Assembly (NCBI RefSeq): GCF_900250075.1
Contig: NZ_LT977070.1
Coordinates: 1,309,634-1,373,633 of the forward strand
Source of the DNA: Cupriavidus taiwanensis
Lineage (GTDB): Bacteria; Pseudomonadota; Gammaproteobacteria; Burkholderiales; Burkholderiaceae
Direction of reading: 5' to 3'
DNA: 64,000 nt
Below the pieces are notes generated by a model. It searched no databases and was not told where the DNA came from. It saw only the letters and a program-made list of their open reading frames with translations. Made by a program: the position numbers and the translations under genes. Below are positions 35,306 to 46,534 of the stretch, piece by piece (the stretch's first letter is position 1; each line of letters begins with the position of its first letter).

Positions 35306-35797
35306 ATGCGACACATCATTTCGGTCCTGCTGGAAAACGAAGCTGGTGCGCTGTCGCGCGTGGTGGGCCTGTTCTCGGCCCGCGGCTACAACATCGAGAC
35401 GCTGACCGTGGCGCCGACCGAGGACTCCTCGCTGTCGCGCATGACCATCGTCACCACTGGTTCGGATGACGTGATTGAGCAGATCACCAAGCACCTGAAC
35501 CGCCTGGTCGAAGTGGTCAAGGTGGTCGACCTGACCGAAGGCGCGCACATCGAGCGCGAGCTGATGCTCGTCAAGGTGCGCGCGGTCGGCAAGGAGCGCG
35601 AGGAAATGAAGCGCACCGCCGACATCTTCCGCGGCCGCATCATCGATGTCACCGAGAAGACCTACACCATCGAGCTGACCGGCAACGGCGTCAAGCTCGA
35701 TGCGTTCCTGGACGCGATCGACCGTACCGCCATCCTCGAGACCGTCCGCACCGGCGGCTCGGGCATCGGCCGCGGCGAGCGCATCCTGAAGGTCTGA
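35306..35797 (+). CDS. ilvH: Acetolactate synthase regulatory small subunit
   Basis: A 163-residue subunit that activates the large subunit and mediates valine feedback. An N-terminal ACT domain (HIISVLLENEAGALSRVVGL, then FSARGYNIETLTV) carries the Gly/Asn positions linked to valine binding. The C-terminal ACT-like domain contains RGRIIDVTEKTYTIELTG. The ATG follows the ilvI stop with no gap, so translation is coupled. Length equals E. coli IlvH. Confidence 0.97.
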   Translation: MRHIISVLLENEAGALSRVVGLFSARGYNIETLTVAPTEDSSLSRMTIVTTGSDDVIEQITKHLNRLVEVVKVVDLTEGAHIERELMLVKVRAVGKEREEMKRTADIFRGRIIDVTEKTYTIELTGNGVKLDAFLDAIDRTAILETVRTGGSGIGRGERILKV

Positions 35798-35833
35798 TCC
35801 GGCGCCGACCGCACAGGTTCAAGCAGTATCCCC

Positions 35834-35879
35834 GGGCGGCGCGATCCGTGCGCACACAATGCGCGCGAGGATGCCGCCC
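35834..35879 (+). other. Stem-loop between ilvH and ilvC
   Basis: GGGCGGC (35834-35840) pairs with GCCGCCC (35873-35879). ATCC/GGAT and GCGCA/TGCGC add inner pairs, giving a long interrupted stem. It is followed by CATATAAAAG, which could be a -10 for a separate ilvC promoter. No T run, so it is not an intrinsic terminator; processing or attenuation are possible. Confidence 0.45.
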
Positions 35880-35890
35880 CCCTCATATAA

Positions 35891-36931
<1,041 letters not shown>

Positions 36932-36976
36932 TCGCCAGCGCTGCCTGATGGCCCGCGCCGCACGGCGGCGGGCCGA

Positions 36977-37046
36977 AGCCGTTCAGCGTTCCGTGCCTTG
37001 CCCTTCTATCATCGGAAGGGGATTGCCGGGACCTGAACGGCTTTTT
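36977..37046 (+). terminator. Terminator after ilvC with a nested hairpin
   Basis: AGCCGTTCAG (36977-36986) pairs exactly with CTGAACGGCT (37033-37042), followed by T residues. The 46-base loop itself contains CCCTTC/GGAAGGG pairing, so the structure is branched. It separates the ilv genes from psd. Confidence 0.65.
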
Positions 37047-37179
37047 GTTATCCTTGTCGAACTTTTCGGGCAAGGCGTGCCGGATGCTGCTCCCCGCGGC
37101 GGCCGGCAGGGGGCGCGGCACGTGCGTGCCGCGGCCGGGCCGCCTTGCTCTGGCCTGTATCCACCGAAACACGTACTGC

Positions 37180-37830
37180 ATGAACTATCCTCATCCGCTG
37201 ATCGCCCGTGAAGGCTGGCCATTCCTGGCCGGCGCCTTTGTCATCTCGCTGCTGGTGCACGCCAGCGCGGGCTTCTGGTGGGCGCTGCCGCTGTGGATCA
37301 TCACGGTGTTCGTGCTGCAGTTCTTCCGCGATCCGCCGCGTCCGATCCCGTCGCAGCCCAACGCCGTGCTGGCCCCGGCCGACGGCCGCATCGTCGTGGT
37401 CGAGAAGACCATGGACCCGTACGCCAAGCGCGAGGCGCTGAAGATCAGCGTCTTCATGAACGTCTTCAACGTGCACTCGAACCGCGTCTCGGTCGACGGC
37501 GCGGTGGAGAAGGTCGAGTACTTTCCCGGCAAGTTCGTCAATGCCGACCTCGACAAGGCCTCGACCGAAAACGAGCGCAACGCGGTGCTGATCCGGCGCG
37601 CGGCCGACGGCCAGCTGGTGACGCTGGTGCAGGTGGCGGGCCTGGTGGCGCGCCGCATCCTGTGCTACACCAAGGCCGGCGACAACCTCTCGCGCGGCCA
37701 GCGCTACGGCTTTATCCGCTTCGGCTCGCGCGTCGACGTGTACCTGCCGCTCGACGCACGCCCGCGCGTGACCATCGGCGAGAAGGTGTCGGCCTCGTCG
37801 ACCATCCTTGCCGAACTCGACGTGCAGTGA
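37180..37830 (+). CDS. psd: Phosphatidylserine decarboxylase proenzyme, short type
   Basis: Makes phosphatidylethanolamine from phosphatidylserine at the inner membrane. The 216-residue proenzyme has two N-terminal membrane segments (about 15-50), then [27 protein letters not shown] with the catalytic His, and the self-cleavage site [12 protein letters not shown]. Cleavage before Ser183 (F-G-S) makes the pyruvoyl group. This is the short form found in many betaproteobacteria; E. coli's is about 320 residues with an L-G-S-T site. The start at MNYPHPL matches the family; 45 upstream codons do not. pssA follows 25 bases later. Confidence 0.96.
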   Translation: MNYPHPLIAREGWPFLAGAFVISLLVHASAGFWWALPLWIITVFVLQFFRDPPRPIPSQPNAVLAPADGRIVVVEKTMDPYAKREALKISVFMNVFNVHSNRVSVDGAVEKVEYFPGKFVNADLDKASTENERNAVLIRRAADGQLVTLVQVAGLVARRILCYTKAGDNLSRGQRYGFIRFGSRVDVYLPLDARPRVTIGEKVSASSTILAELDVQ

Positions 37831-37855
37831 GCGGCGGCCTGACCGGAGGACAGTG

Positions 37856-38737
37856 ATGGTTGCCTTCCATCGACGTAACAAGCGCAGCGGCAGCGGCAAC
37901 GTGACCCACCTGCGGCCGTTCCGCCACAACCAGCTGCGCGGCGCCGACGACGACTTCGACGACGAAGCCGTCGACGACCACGATATCGCCTACCAGCGCC
38001 CGCGCCGGCGCGGCATCTACCTGCTGCCCAACGCCTTCACCACGGCGGCGCTGTTCGCCGGCTTCTTCGCCATCGTGCAGGCGATGAACATGCGCTTCGA
38101 CGCTGCCGCCATCGCCATCTTCGCGGCCATGGTGCTCGATGGCATGGACGGGCGCGTGGCGCGCATCACCAATACGCAAAGCGCGTTCGGCGAGCAGTAT
38201 GACTCGCTCTCGGACATGACCTCGTTCGGCGTCGCGCCGGCGCTGGTGATGTACGAATGGATCCTGCATGACCTGGGCAAGTGGGGCTGGATAGCAGCCT
38301 TTGTCTACTGCACCTGTGCGGCACTGCGCCTGGCGCGTTTCAATGCCAATATCGGCGTCATCGACAAGCGCTTCTTCCAGGGTTTGCCGAGCCCGGCCGC
38401 GGCGGCGCTGGTGGCCGGCTTCGTCTGGCTGGTGATCGACAACAAGCTGCCGGTCAAGGAGCTGTGGATGCCGTGGGTGGCGTTCGGCATCACGCTGTAC
38501 GCGGGGCTGTCAATGGTGTCAAACGCGCCGTTCTACAGCGGCAAGGCCCTCGACGTGCGCTACCGCGTGCCGTTCGGCATGATGGTGCTGGTCCTGGTGC
38601 TGTTCGTGGTGGTCTCGACCGATCCGCCGGTGGCGCTGTTCGGGCTGTTCGTGGCCTACGCGATTTCGGGCTATGTGCTGTGGGCCTGGCGGGCCATGCA
38701 TGGCAAGCCGGCGCTCGAGAAGAAGCCGCGGGAATAA
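37856..38737 (+). CDS. pssA: CDP-diacylglycerol-serine O-phosphatidyltransferase
   Basis: A 293-residue membrane enzyme that makes phosphatidylserine, the substrate of Psd. It is the Bacillus-type (CDP-alcohol phosphatidyltransferase) PssA, not the soluble E. coli type. The motif D-G-x2-A-R-x8-G-x3-D-x3-D is present as LDGMDGRVARITN then GEQYDSLSDM near residues 98-125. About eight hydrophobic segments follow an acidic, soluble N-terminus of 50 residues. GGAGGA five bases upstream fixes the ATG. It is cotranscribed with psd. A nine-base-pair hairpin (38744-38765) without a T run follows. Confidence 0.95.
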   Translation: MVAFHRRNKRSGSGNVTHLRPFRHNQLRGADDDFDDEAVDDHDIAYQRPRRRGIYLLPNAFTTAALFAGFFAIVQAMNMRFDAAAIAIFAAMVLDGMDGRVARITNTQSAFGEQYDSLSDMTSFGVAPALVMYEWILHDLGKWGWIAAFVYCTCAALRLARFNANIGVIDKRFFQGLPSPAAAALVAGFVWLVIDNKLPVKELWMPWVAFGITLYAGLSMVSNAPFYSGKALDVRYRVPFGMMVLVLVLFVVVSTDPPVALFGLFVAYAISGYVLWAWRAMHGKPALEKKPRE

Positions 38738-38855
38738 ATCGCAGAAGGGCGCTCAGGCGCCCTTCATGCTTTGCGGGATTCACCATTGTTTTCATGCCGC
38801 GGCCATCCGGGCGTGGCACTCTGCAGTGTTTTCCACCCACCGTCAGGAGGATGTC

Positions 38856-39359
38856 ATGGGCATGTTCGACTTCATCAAGGAAGCGGGAGAAAAGCTGTTC
38901 GGCACCGGCGAGGCCAAGGCCGCGCAGGCAGCGGCCGCGGCGGATGCATCGGCGGAGAAGGTCGATGCCGCCAATCGCGCCGCGGGCGACGCGATCGAGG
39001 CCTATATCAGGAAGATGGGGCTGGACGCGACCGGGCTGATGGTGCAGGTCGACGGCTCGCAGGGCCTCGTCACGGTGTTCGGCGTGGCGCCCGACCAGGC
39101 CACGCGCGAGAAGATCATCCTGTGCGCCGGCAATGTCGAGGGCGTGGACAAGGTCGAGGACAAGATGTCGGTCAACGTCGAGTCGGCCGAGTCGCAATGG
39201 CATACCGTGGTCAAGGGCGACACGCTGTGGGCGATCGCGCAGGCCGCCTACGGCAACGGCGCCGAGTACAACAAGATCTTCGAGGCCAACAAGCCGATGC
39301 TGAGCCACCCGGACAAGATCTATCCGGGCCAGAAGCTGCGCATCCCGCCCAAGGGCTGA
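38856..39359 (+). CDS. kbp: BON-LysM protein, Kbp/YgaU-like
   Basis: A 167-residue protein: an N-terminal Ala-rich helix (about 1-45), a BON domain (about 50-110; VQVDGSQGLVTVFGVAPDQA) and a C-terminal LysM domain (about 115-165; WHTVVKGDTLWAIAQAAYGN, then IYPGQKLRIP). This is the domain order of E. coli Kbp, a cytoplasmic potassium-binding protein. The start follows CAGGAGGATGTC. No signal peptide is seen, so a cytoplasmic place is likely despite LysM. It stands alone between pssA and leuA. Confidence 0.88.
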   Translation: MGMFDFIKEAGEKLFGTGEAKAAQAAAAADASAEKVDAANRAAGDAIEAYIRKMGLDATGLMVQVDGSQGLVTVFGVAPDQATREKIILCAGNVEGVDKVEDKMSVNVESAESQWHTVVKGDTLWAIAQAAYGNGAEYNKIFEANKPMLSHPDKIYPGQKLRIPPKG

Positions 39360-39395
39360 AGCCTTCGCCGGCGGCGCGTGCGGCAAAACCCTGTG

Positions 39396-39424
39396 TTGCG
39401 CGTGCGCGCCAAGTCGGCTATAGT
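39396..39424 (+). promoter_or_regulatory. leuA leader promoter
   Basis: TTGCGC (39396-39401), a 17-base spacer, then TATAGT (39419-39424). Transcription would be expected to start at about 39431-39432, essentially the ATG of the leader peptide. Confidence 0.75.
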
Positions 39425-39431
39425 CGCTGCC

Positions 39432-39512
39432 ATGATTTCGCGCCAAGTCCTAATCGCCCGCACCACCCTAGGTGGCCTACTAGGCTATCAGGTCGGGACG
39501 CGCGCGCGCTAA
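39432..39512 (+). CDS. leuL: leuA leader peptide (leucine attenuator)
   Basis: A 26-codon open frame starting MISRQVLIA and ending TRAR. It contains four leucines, all encoded by CTA (codons 7, 13, 16 and 17), a codon hardly used in this GC-rich genome, plus Val and Ile codons nearby. Control codons grouped in a short frame, a stop codon inside the 5' arm of a hairpin, and a terminator-like hairpin before leuA are the marks of transcription attenuation. E. coli leuL likewise uses rare CUA codons. There is no ribosome site and almost no room for a 5' UTR, so translation would be leaderless. No protein-level evidence is possible at this length. Confidence 0.82.
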   Translation: MISRQVLIARTTLGGLLGYQVGTRAR

Positions 39513-39535
39513 GGACGGACTTACCCCTTAGCGCG
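39505..39535 (+). other. Hairpin overlapping the leader-peptide stop codon
   Basis: CGCGCTAAGG (39505-39514) pairs perfectly over ten bases with CCTTAGCGCG (39526-39535), with an 11-base loop. The UAA stop of the leader peptide is in the 5' arm, so a ribosome finishing the peptide would block this hairpin, while one stalled at the paired CTA codons would not. Confidence 0.8.
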
Positions 39536-39555
39536 GAATCCGCAAGGAATTTTCC

Positions 39556-39592
39556 AACGCCCCGGCCTGCTCCATGCACGCCGGGGCGTTTT
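39556..39592 (+). terminator. Attenuator terminator upstream of leuA
   Basis: AACGCCCCGGC (39556-39566) and GCCGGGGCGTT (39580-39590) form an 11-bp stem with a 13-base loop and end in a run of four T. It lies 94 bases before leuA and after the leader peptide, as expected for a conditional terminator. Confidence 0.82.
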
Positions 39593-39686
39593 GCATTCCA
39601 CAGCCGTGGAGCGCGGAACAGGCGGTAAAGCCCCGGACGCAGCATGCCGGGGACAGCACACCATAAGCAATCAGGAGCTCCACACC

Positions 39687-41228
39687 ATGTCTGACAAACT
39701 CATCATTTTCGACACCACCTTGCGTGACGGCGAGCAGTCGCCCGGCGCATCGATGACGCGCGAGGAAAAGATCCGCATCGCGCGCCAGCTGGAGCGCCTG
39801 AAGGTCGATGTGATCGAGGCCGGTTTCGCCGCGAGCTCCAACGGCGACTTCGAGGCGATCCGCTCGATCGCACAGGTGGTCAAGGACTCCACCATCTGCT
39901 CGCTGGCCCGCGCCAACGACAAGGACATCGCCCGTGCCGCCGAGGCGCTGAAGCCGGCCAACTCGTTCCGTATCCACACCTTCATCGCCACCTCCGCGCT
40001 GCACATGGAGAAGAAGCTGCGCATGACGCCGGACCAGGTGTACGAGCAGGCGCGCCTGGCGGTGCGCTTTGCGCGTCAGTTCACCGACGATATCGAGTTC
40101 TCGCCGGAAGACGGGAGCCGCTCGGACATGGATTTCCTTTGCCGCGTGCTCGAAGGCGTGATCGCAGAAGGCGCGACCACCATCAACCTGCCCGATACGG
40201 TGGGCTACGCCGTGCCGGAAGGCTATGCCGGGCTGATCCGCTCGGTACGCGAGCGCATTCCCAACTCGGACAAGGCGGTCTGGTCGGTGCACTGCCATAA
40301 CGACCTCGGCATGGCCGTGGCCAATTCGCTGGCGGCGGTCAAGCTCGGCGGCGCGCGCCAGATCGAATGCACCATCAATGGCCTGGGCGAGCGGGCCGGC
40401 AACACTAGCCTGGAAGAAGTGGTGATGGCGGTGAAGACGCGCCGCGACTATTTCGACCTCGACGTCGGCGTCGACACCACGCAGATCGTGCCGGCTTCGA
40501 AGCTGGTGTCGCAGATCACCGGTTTCGTGGTGCAGCCGAACAAGGCCGTGGTCGGCGCCAACGCCTTCGCGCATGCCTCGGGCATCCACCAGGATGGCGT
40601 GCTCAAGGCGCGCGACACCTACGAGATCATGCGCGCGGAGGACGTGGGCTGGACCGCCAACAAGATCGTGCTGGGCAAGCTGTCGGGCCGCAATGCCTTC
40701 AAGCAGCGACTGCAGGAGCTGGGCATCGAGCTCGACAGCGAGAGCGAGGTCAACGCCGCCTTCGCGCGCTTCAAGGAGCTGGCCGACCAGAAGGCCGAGA
40801 TCTTCGACGAGGACATCGTCGCCATCGTCTCGAACGAGGCCCAGCATGACGCCAACGAACACTTCCGCTTTATCTCGCTGTCGCAGCGCTCCGAGACCGG
40901 CGAGCGTCCGCATGCGCGCGTGGTGTTCAGCATGGACGGCCAGGAGCAGAGCGGCGAGGGCGAGGGCAACGGCCCGGTCGACGCCACCCTGCATGCGATC
41001 GAATCGCGCGTGGCCAGCGGCGCCGAGATGGTGCTGTATTCGGTGAACGCCATCACCGGCGGCACCGAGGCCCAGGGCGAAGTCACGGTGCGCCTGTCCA
41101 AGGCCGGCCGCATCGTCAACGGCGTGGGTACCGACCCGGATATCGTCGCGGCCTCGGCCAAGGCCTACCTGGCCGCGCTGAACAAGCTGCACGACAAGGC
41201 CGTGCAGAAGATCAACCCGCAGATCTGA
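39687..41228 (+). CDS. leuA: 2-isopropylmalate synthase
   Basis: A 513-residue enzyme for the first committed step to leucine: 2-oxoisovalerate plus acetyl-CoA to 2-isopropylmalate. The HMGL/TIM-barrel domain begins [18 protein letters not shown], with the metal-binding [16 protein letters not shown] near residue 203 and [14 protein letters not shown] near 235. The C-terminal regulatory domain for leucine feedback runs from about 390 to 505. AGGAGC lies 8 bases before the ATG; 32 upstream in-frame codons lie in the leader and are not coding. Expression appears controlled by the CTA leader peptide and attenuator upstream. leuB, leuC and leuD are not in the window. Confidence 0.97.
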   Translation: MSDKLIIFDTTLRDGEQSPGASMTREEKIRIARQLERLKVDVIEAGFAASSNGDFEAIRSIAQVVKDSTICSLARANDKDIARAAEALKPANSFRIHTFIATSALHMEKKLRMTPDQVYEQARLAVRFARQFTDDIEFSPEDGSRSDMDFLCRVLEGVIAEGATTINLPDTVGYAVPEGYAGLIRSVRERIPNSDKAVWSVHCHNDLGMAVANSLAAVKLGGARQIECTINGLGERAGNTSLEEVVMAVKTRRDYFDLDVGVDTTQIVPASKLVSQITGFVVQPNKAVVGANAFAHASGIHQDGVLKARDTYEIMRAEDVGWTANKIVLGKLSGRNAFKQRLQELGIELDSESEVNAAFARFKELADQKAEIFDEDIVAIVSNEAQHDANEHFRFISLSQRSETGERPHARVVFSMDGQEQSGEGEGNGPVDATLHAIESRVASGAEMVLYSVNAITGGTEAQGEVTVRLSKAGRIVNGVGTDPDIVAASAKAYLAALNKLHDKAVQKINPQI

Positions 41229-41283
41229 CCCTGACTCCTGCGCAGACGGCGGAAGGCCTACCCGGCCTGAACGTACGGACCAG

Positions 41284-41319
41284 GCCCGCCATTCCCGACC
41301 CGGGGATGGCGGGCTTTTT
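41284..41319 (+). terminator. Rho-independent terminator of leuA
   Basis: GCCCGCCAT (41284-41292) pairs with ATGGCGGGC (41306-41314), followed by five T residues. Confidence 0.93.
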
Positions 41320-41352
41320 CATGGGCACGCAGCGGGCTACCCCGCGTGCGCA

Positions 41353-41883
41353 TCAGAAAAAGCGGCGCTCGTCGGGGTCGTAGAGCGGATCGGGCGTGAT
41401 CTGGGTCCGGCGCAGCACGCCGGCATCGTCGAAATAGAAGTGGAACAGCGACGGCCAGACGTCTTCGTGGAGGAAGCGGTAGGACCAGACCTCGTTGCGC
41501 ATGCGCGGGAAATAGCTGACCGGCAGCCGCGTCACGCCAAAGTGCTCGGCCACGTCGCGCTTGGTCCAGGTGTTGACCTGCGCCTTGTACAGCTCGGGCG
41601 TCGACAGCATGTTGCGGAACACGGTCAGGTTGCCGTTGCGGTCGAAGTCGGCGCCGTAGGCATACTGGCCCATCGGCTGCTTCGAGTAGATCCAGCGCGT
41701 GGTGCCGTCGCGCAGCGGGAACACATCGGTGGGCGGCCCGAACATGGCCTGCACCGCGGCCTGGGGCTGGCCCACCAGCCGGCTGCCTTCCTGCACCGGC
41801 ATCAGCGTGGCACAGGCCGACAGCATGGCGATGCCCAGCGCCAGCACGAGACGGCGCACACCCTTGGCGATGATGGAATGCAT
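41353..41883 (-). CDS. Putative lipoprotein, function unknown
   Basis: A 176-residue protein with a type II signal peptide: a hydrophobic stretch followed by the lipobox L-S-A-C, making Cys24 the lipidated residue. The mature part contains GQPQAAVQAMFGPPTDVFPL and RDGTTRWIYSKQP, which resemble the start of BamE/OmlA-like domains (G-x2-x3-V-x2-x-G-x-P), and a repeat of the pattern around VNTWTKRDVAEHFGVTRLP. I do not recognise a named family. It is a single gene, convergent with leuA. Confidence 0.75.
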   Translation of the reverse strand: MHSIIAKGVRRLVLALGIAMLSACATLMPVQEGSRLVGQPQAAVQAMFGPPTDVFPLRDGTTRWIYSKQPMGQYAYGADFDRNGNLTVFRNMLSTPELYKAQVNTWTKRDVAEHFGVTRLPVSYFPRMRNEVWSYRFLHEDVWPSLFHFYFDDAGVLRRTQITPDPLYDPDERRFF

Positions 41884-42089
41884 GGCTGGACCTCGATCGA
41901 TGTATGGGGTGTTGATACCGCCAGTGTAGTGCGGCGGCGGCTAGTGTGTGCGTTCGGCGCTGCTTTTGTGCGGATCAGCCGATAACGCAGCCGGTTCACC
42001 ATGGAACTGGCGGTGTGGGTGCGGTCCGCGCCGGTATTTGCCCGCAACCGGACGCTGCCTTACTATCCTGCGCTTTCCAGGAGAGACGA

Positions 42090-43346
42090 ATGACGGTTGC
42101 AGCGCGGTGGCGGGGATGGCTGGGCGGGTTGTTGCTGGCGGCAGCGGCGGGCGCCTCGGCGCAGGAGCCGATCCGGCTGGGGATGATCGATGGACTGTCC
42201 GGCCCGTTCGCCAATGCCGGCGAAGCGGTGGCGCGCAACCTGCGCCTGGCGATCGAGCGCATCAACGCGCGTGGCGGCGTCAAGACCGCAGAGGGCGTGC
42301 GGCCGCTCGAGCTGGTCACCTTCGACAGCAAGGGCAATGTCGATGAAAGCCTGATCCAGCTGCGCGCGCTGACCGACAAGCGCATCCCGTTCGTGCTGCA
42401 GGGCAACAGCTCGGCGGTGGCGGGGGCGCTGGTGTCGGCCATCAACCGCCATAACGCGCGCCAGCCCGACGCGCGCGTGCTGTTCCTGAACTATTCGGCG
42501 GTCGATCCCAGCCTGACCAACGAGAACTGCAGTTTCTGGCATTTTCGCTTCGATGCCAGCGCCGACATGCGCATGCAGGCGCTGACCGAGGTCATCCGCC
42601 AGGACCAGGCGGTGCGCCGCGTGTACCTGATCGACCAGGACTACAGCTTCGGCCACCAGGTGGCGCGTTCGGCGCGCGAGATGCTGGCGGCGCGCCGGCC
42701 CGATATCCAGATCGTCGGCGACGAGTTCCACCCGATCGGCAAGATCAAGGACTTCGCGCCCTATATCGCCAAGATCAAGGCCAGCGGCGCGGACGCCGTC
42801 ATTACCGGCAACTGGGGCAACGACCTGACGCTGATGGTCAAGGCCGCGCGCGAGGGCGGGCTGCGGGCCAAGTTCTATACCTTCTACGGCAACGGACTGG
42901 GCGCGCCGGCGGCCATGGGCGATGCCGGCGTGGGGCGCGTACTGGCGGTGGCGGAGTGGCATCCCAATGTGGGCGGGGCGGCGTCCGACGCGTTCTACCA
43001 GGAATTCCGCGCGCGCTATCCCGAACCGAAGGACGACTACGTGCACCTGCGCATGCAGGTGATGGTCGAGATGCTGGCGCGGGCGATCACGCAGGCCGGC
43101 TCCACCGACGCGGTCAAGGTGGCGCGCGCGCTCGAGCACATGCGCTACGTCAACGACTTCCACGAGGCCACGGTGCGGGCCGACGACCACCAGGTGCTGC
43201 AGCCGCTGTACGTGTCGGTGATGGAGCGCCAGGGCGGAGCGGTGCGCTTCGACAACGAGGGCTCGGGCTATGGCTTCCGCACCGTGCGCAAGCTCAAGGC
43301 CGCGCAGACCACGCTGCCGACCACCTGCAGGATGGAGCGTCCGTGA
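42090..43346 (+). CDS. Branched-chain amino acid-type ABC transporter substrate-binding protein
   Basis: A 418-residue periplasmic protein of the LivJ-like (peripla_BP_6) family. The signal peptide (about 25 residues) ends GASAQEP; the mature part starts IRLGMIDGLSGPFANAGEAV. QGNSSAVAGALVSAINRHN near residue 115 is typical of the ligand pocket, and VYLIDQDYSFGHQVARSA near 185 is a second conserved block. AGGAGAGACGA precedes the ATG. No livHMGF permease or ATPase genes are adjacent, so it must use components encoded elsewhere. Ligand is unknown: amino acids, urea and aromatic acids are all bound within this family. Confidence 0.9.
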   Translation: MTVAARWRGWLGGLLLAAAAGASAQEPIRLGMIDGLSGPFANAGEAVARNLRLAIERINARGGVKTAEGVRPLELVTFDSKGNVDESLIQLRALTDKRIPFVLQGNSSAVAGALVSAINRHNARQPDARVLFLNYSAVDPSLTNENCSFWHFRFDASADMRMQALTEVIRQDQAVRRVYLIDQDYSFGHQVARSAREMLAARRPDIQIVGDEFHPIGKIKDFAPYIAKIKASGADAVITGNWGNDLTLMVKAAREGGLRAKFYTFYGNGLGAPAAMGDAGVGRVLAVAEWHPNVGGAASDAFYQEFRARYPEPKDDYVHLRMQVMVEMLARAITQAGSTDAVKVARALEHMRYVNDFHEATVRADDHQVLQPLYVSVMERQGGAVRFDNEGSGYGFRTVRKLKAAQTTLPTTCRMERP

Positions 43347-43384
43347 GCGGCGGGGCGCCGGGTACTCCTGCGCCGGCTTTTCGG

Positions 43385-43390
43385 CTATAA
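43385..43390 (+). promoter_or_regulatory. -10 element for rpsO
   Basis: A perfect TATAAT 116 bases before the rpsO start codon. The -35 region is weak (GTACTC at 18 bases). Confidence 0.5.
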
Positions 43391-43505
43391 TCCGCGGCTG
43401 TCGTTGCCGGGCCCCGGTCCGGTGGCGGTAGCAGCCAGACATTACATGGCACGACGCATGCGGCGCATCCCGCGCTGTGGCGTTCGCAAGTGAAAGGAAA
43501 TCATC

Positions 43506-43775
43506 ATGGCAGTCGCCGATATCAACAAGTCCGAAGTCATCAAGCAGTTCGCCCGTGGCGCCAACGACACTGGCAGCCCCGAAGTGCAAGTGGCCCTGCT
43601 GACCACCCGCATCAACGAACTGACCCCGCACTTCAAGGCCAACATGAAGGACCACCACAGCCGCCGCGGCCTGCTGCGCATGGTGAGCCGCCGTCGCCGC
43701 CTGCTGGACTACCTCAAGTCCAACGACGCCGACCGTTACCGCGCCCTGATCGAAAAGCTGGGTCTGCGCAAGTAA
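43506..43775 (+). CDS. rpsO: 30S ribosomal protein S15
   Basis: An 89-residue primary 16S rRNA-binding protein of the 30S platform. The conserved [40 protein letters not shown] and [12 protein letters not shown] blocks are all present. AAAGGAAATCATC precedes the ATG. It lies upstream of pnp, the usual bacterial order, but a terminator and a 440-base gap separate them. In E. coli S15 represses its own mRNA through a leader pseudoknot; I could not establish such a fold here. Confidence 0.98.
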   Translation: MAVADINKSEVIKQFARGANDTGSPEVQVALLTTRINELTPHFKANMKDHHSRRGLLRMVSRRRRLLDYLKSNDADRYRALIEKLGLRK

Positions 43776-43832
43776 GGTTGCGTCCGATGGCAGCGCGATT
43801 CCAGGGTTTGCACGGTTTCGCGTGAGGCCTCG

Positions 43833-43865
43833 ATGCCTGCTTCAGCATTGCTGGGCAGGCATTTT
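43833..43865 (+). terminator. Terminator after rpsO
   Basis: ATGCCTGC (43833-43840) pairs with GCAGGCAT (43855-43862), ending in a run of four T. The next 349 bases up to pnp hold no gene that I can support; the only structure noted is the hairpin at 44043-44085. Confidence 0.8.
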
Positions 43866-44042
43866 GCATTTCTGGCGGGGCAAATCCGTGCCGCCGGAGT
43901 GCAGGCTGTGAATGGAGTGATTTTCGCTTCACGCCGTCCGGCCATGTCGATGGCGCGGGCGCCGTTGCGGCAAGCCGCGCAACGGAGTAAGTTGTTCTTT
44001 TTATCCAACACCCGGATCGGGCAAGGAAACAGGGCTTTGTGT

Positions 44043-44085
44043 CATTCCAGCACGGCATCGGCAACGCTGGTGCCGCGCTGGAATG
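44043..44085 (+). other. Long hairpin in the pnp leader
   Basis: CATTCCAGC (44043-44051) pairs with GCTGGAATG (44077-44085). After one mismatch CGGCA pairs with TGCCG, giving about 14 bp of stem 130 bases before pnp. In E. coli the pnp leader folds into an RNase III-cut stem that permits autoregulation by polynucleotide phosphorylase; this may be the counterpart. Confidence 0.55.
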
Positions 44086-44214
44086 GCATAGCACTTCCCT
44101 GCGACCGCGACCGGCAACCCGGCAGTTTGCCTGCGGCTGAGAACGCAGGCGTCGCCGGCCGCGCGCGTGTCATTGCGTAGATCGCGCGGCCAGCACGCAA
44201 GTCAAGGAATGCAT

Positions 44215-46389
<2,175 letters not shown>

Positions 46390-46435
46390 GCGGGACAACG
46401 TGTCCCGGCGGCGCCGCCGGAAGGCGGCGGCGCGC

Positions 46436-46469
46436 AAAAAACGGCCGGGCGATGCCCGGCCGTTTTTTT
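46436..46469. terminator. Bidirectional terminator after pnp
   Basis: Six A, the stem CGGCCGGGC with GCCCGGCCG across a GAT loop, then seven T. It is strong on the plus strand and can also act on the minus strand. Confidence 0.95.
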
Positions 46470-46534
46470 GTTTACACTGCGGCAACCCATCGAGCCAAGG
46501 CTCACACCGAGCAAATGACAAGGAGCAAAGCAGC

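Noticed and set aside
43866..44214. Small RNA or small protein between rpsO and pnp
   Set aside because: No frame with a ribosome site and coding-like composition, and apart from the leader hairpin no promoter-terminator pair that would define an RNA gene.
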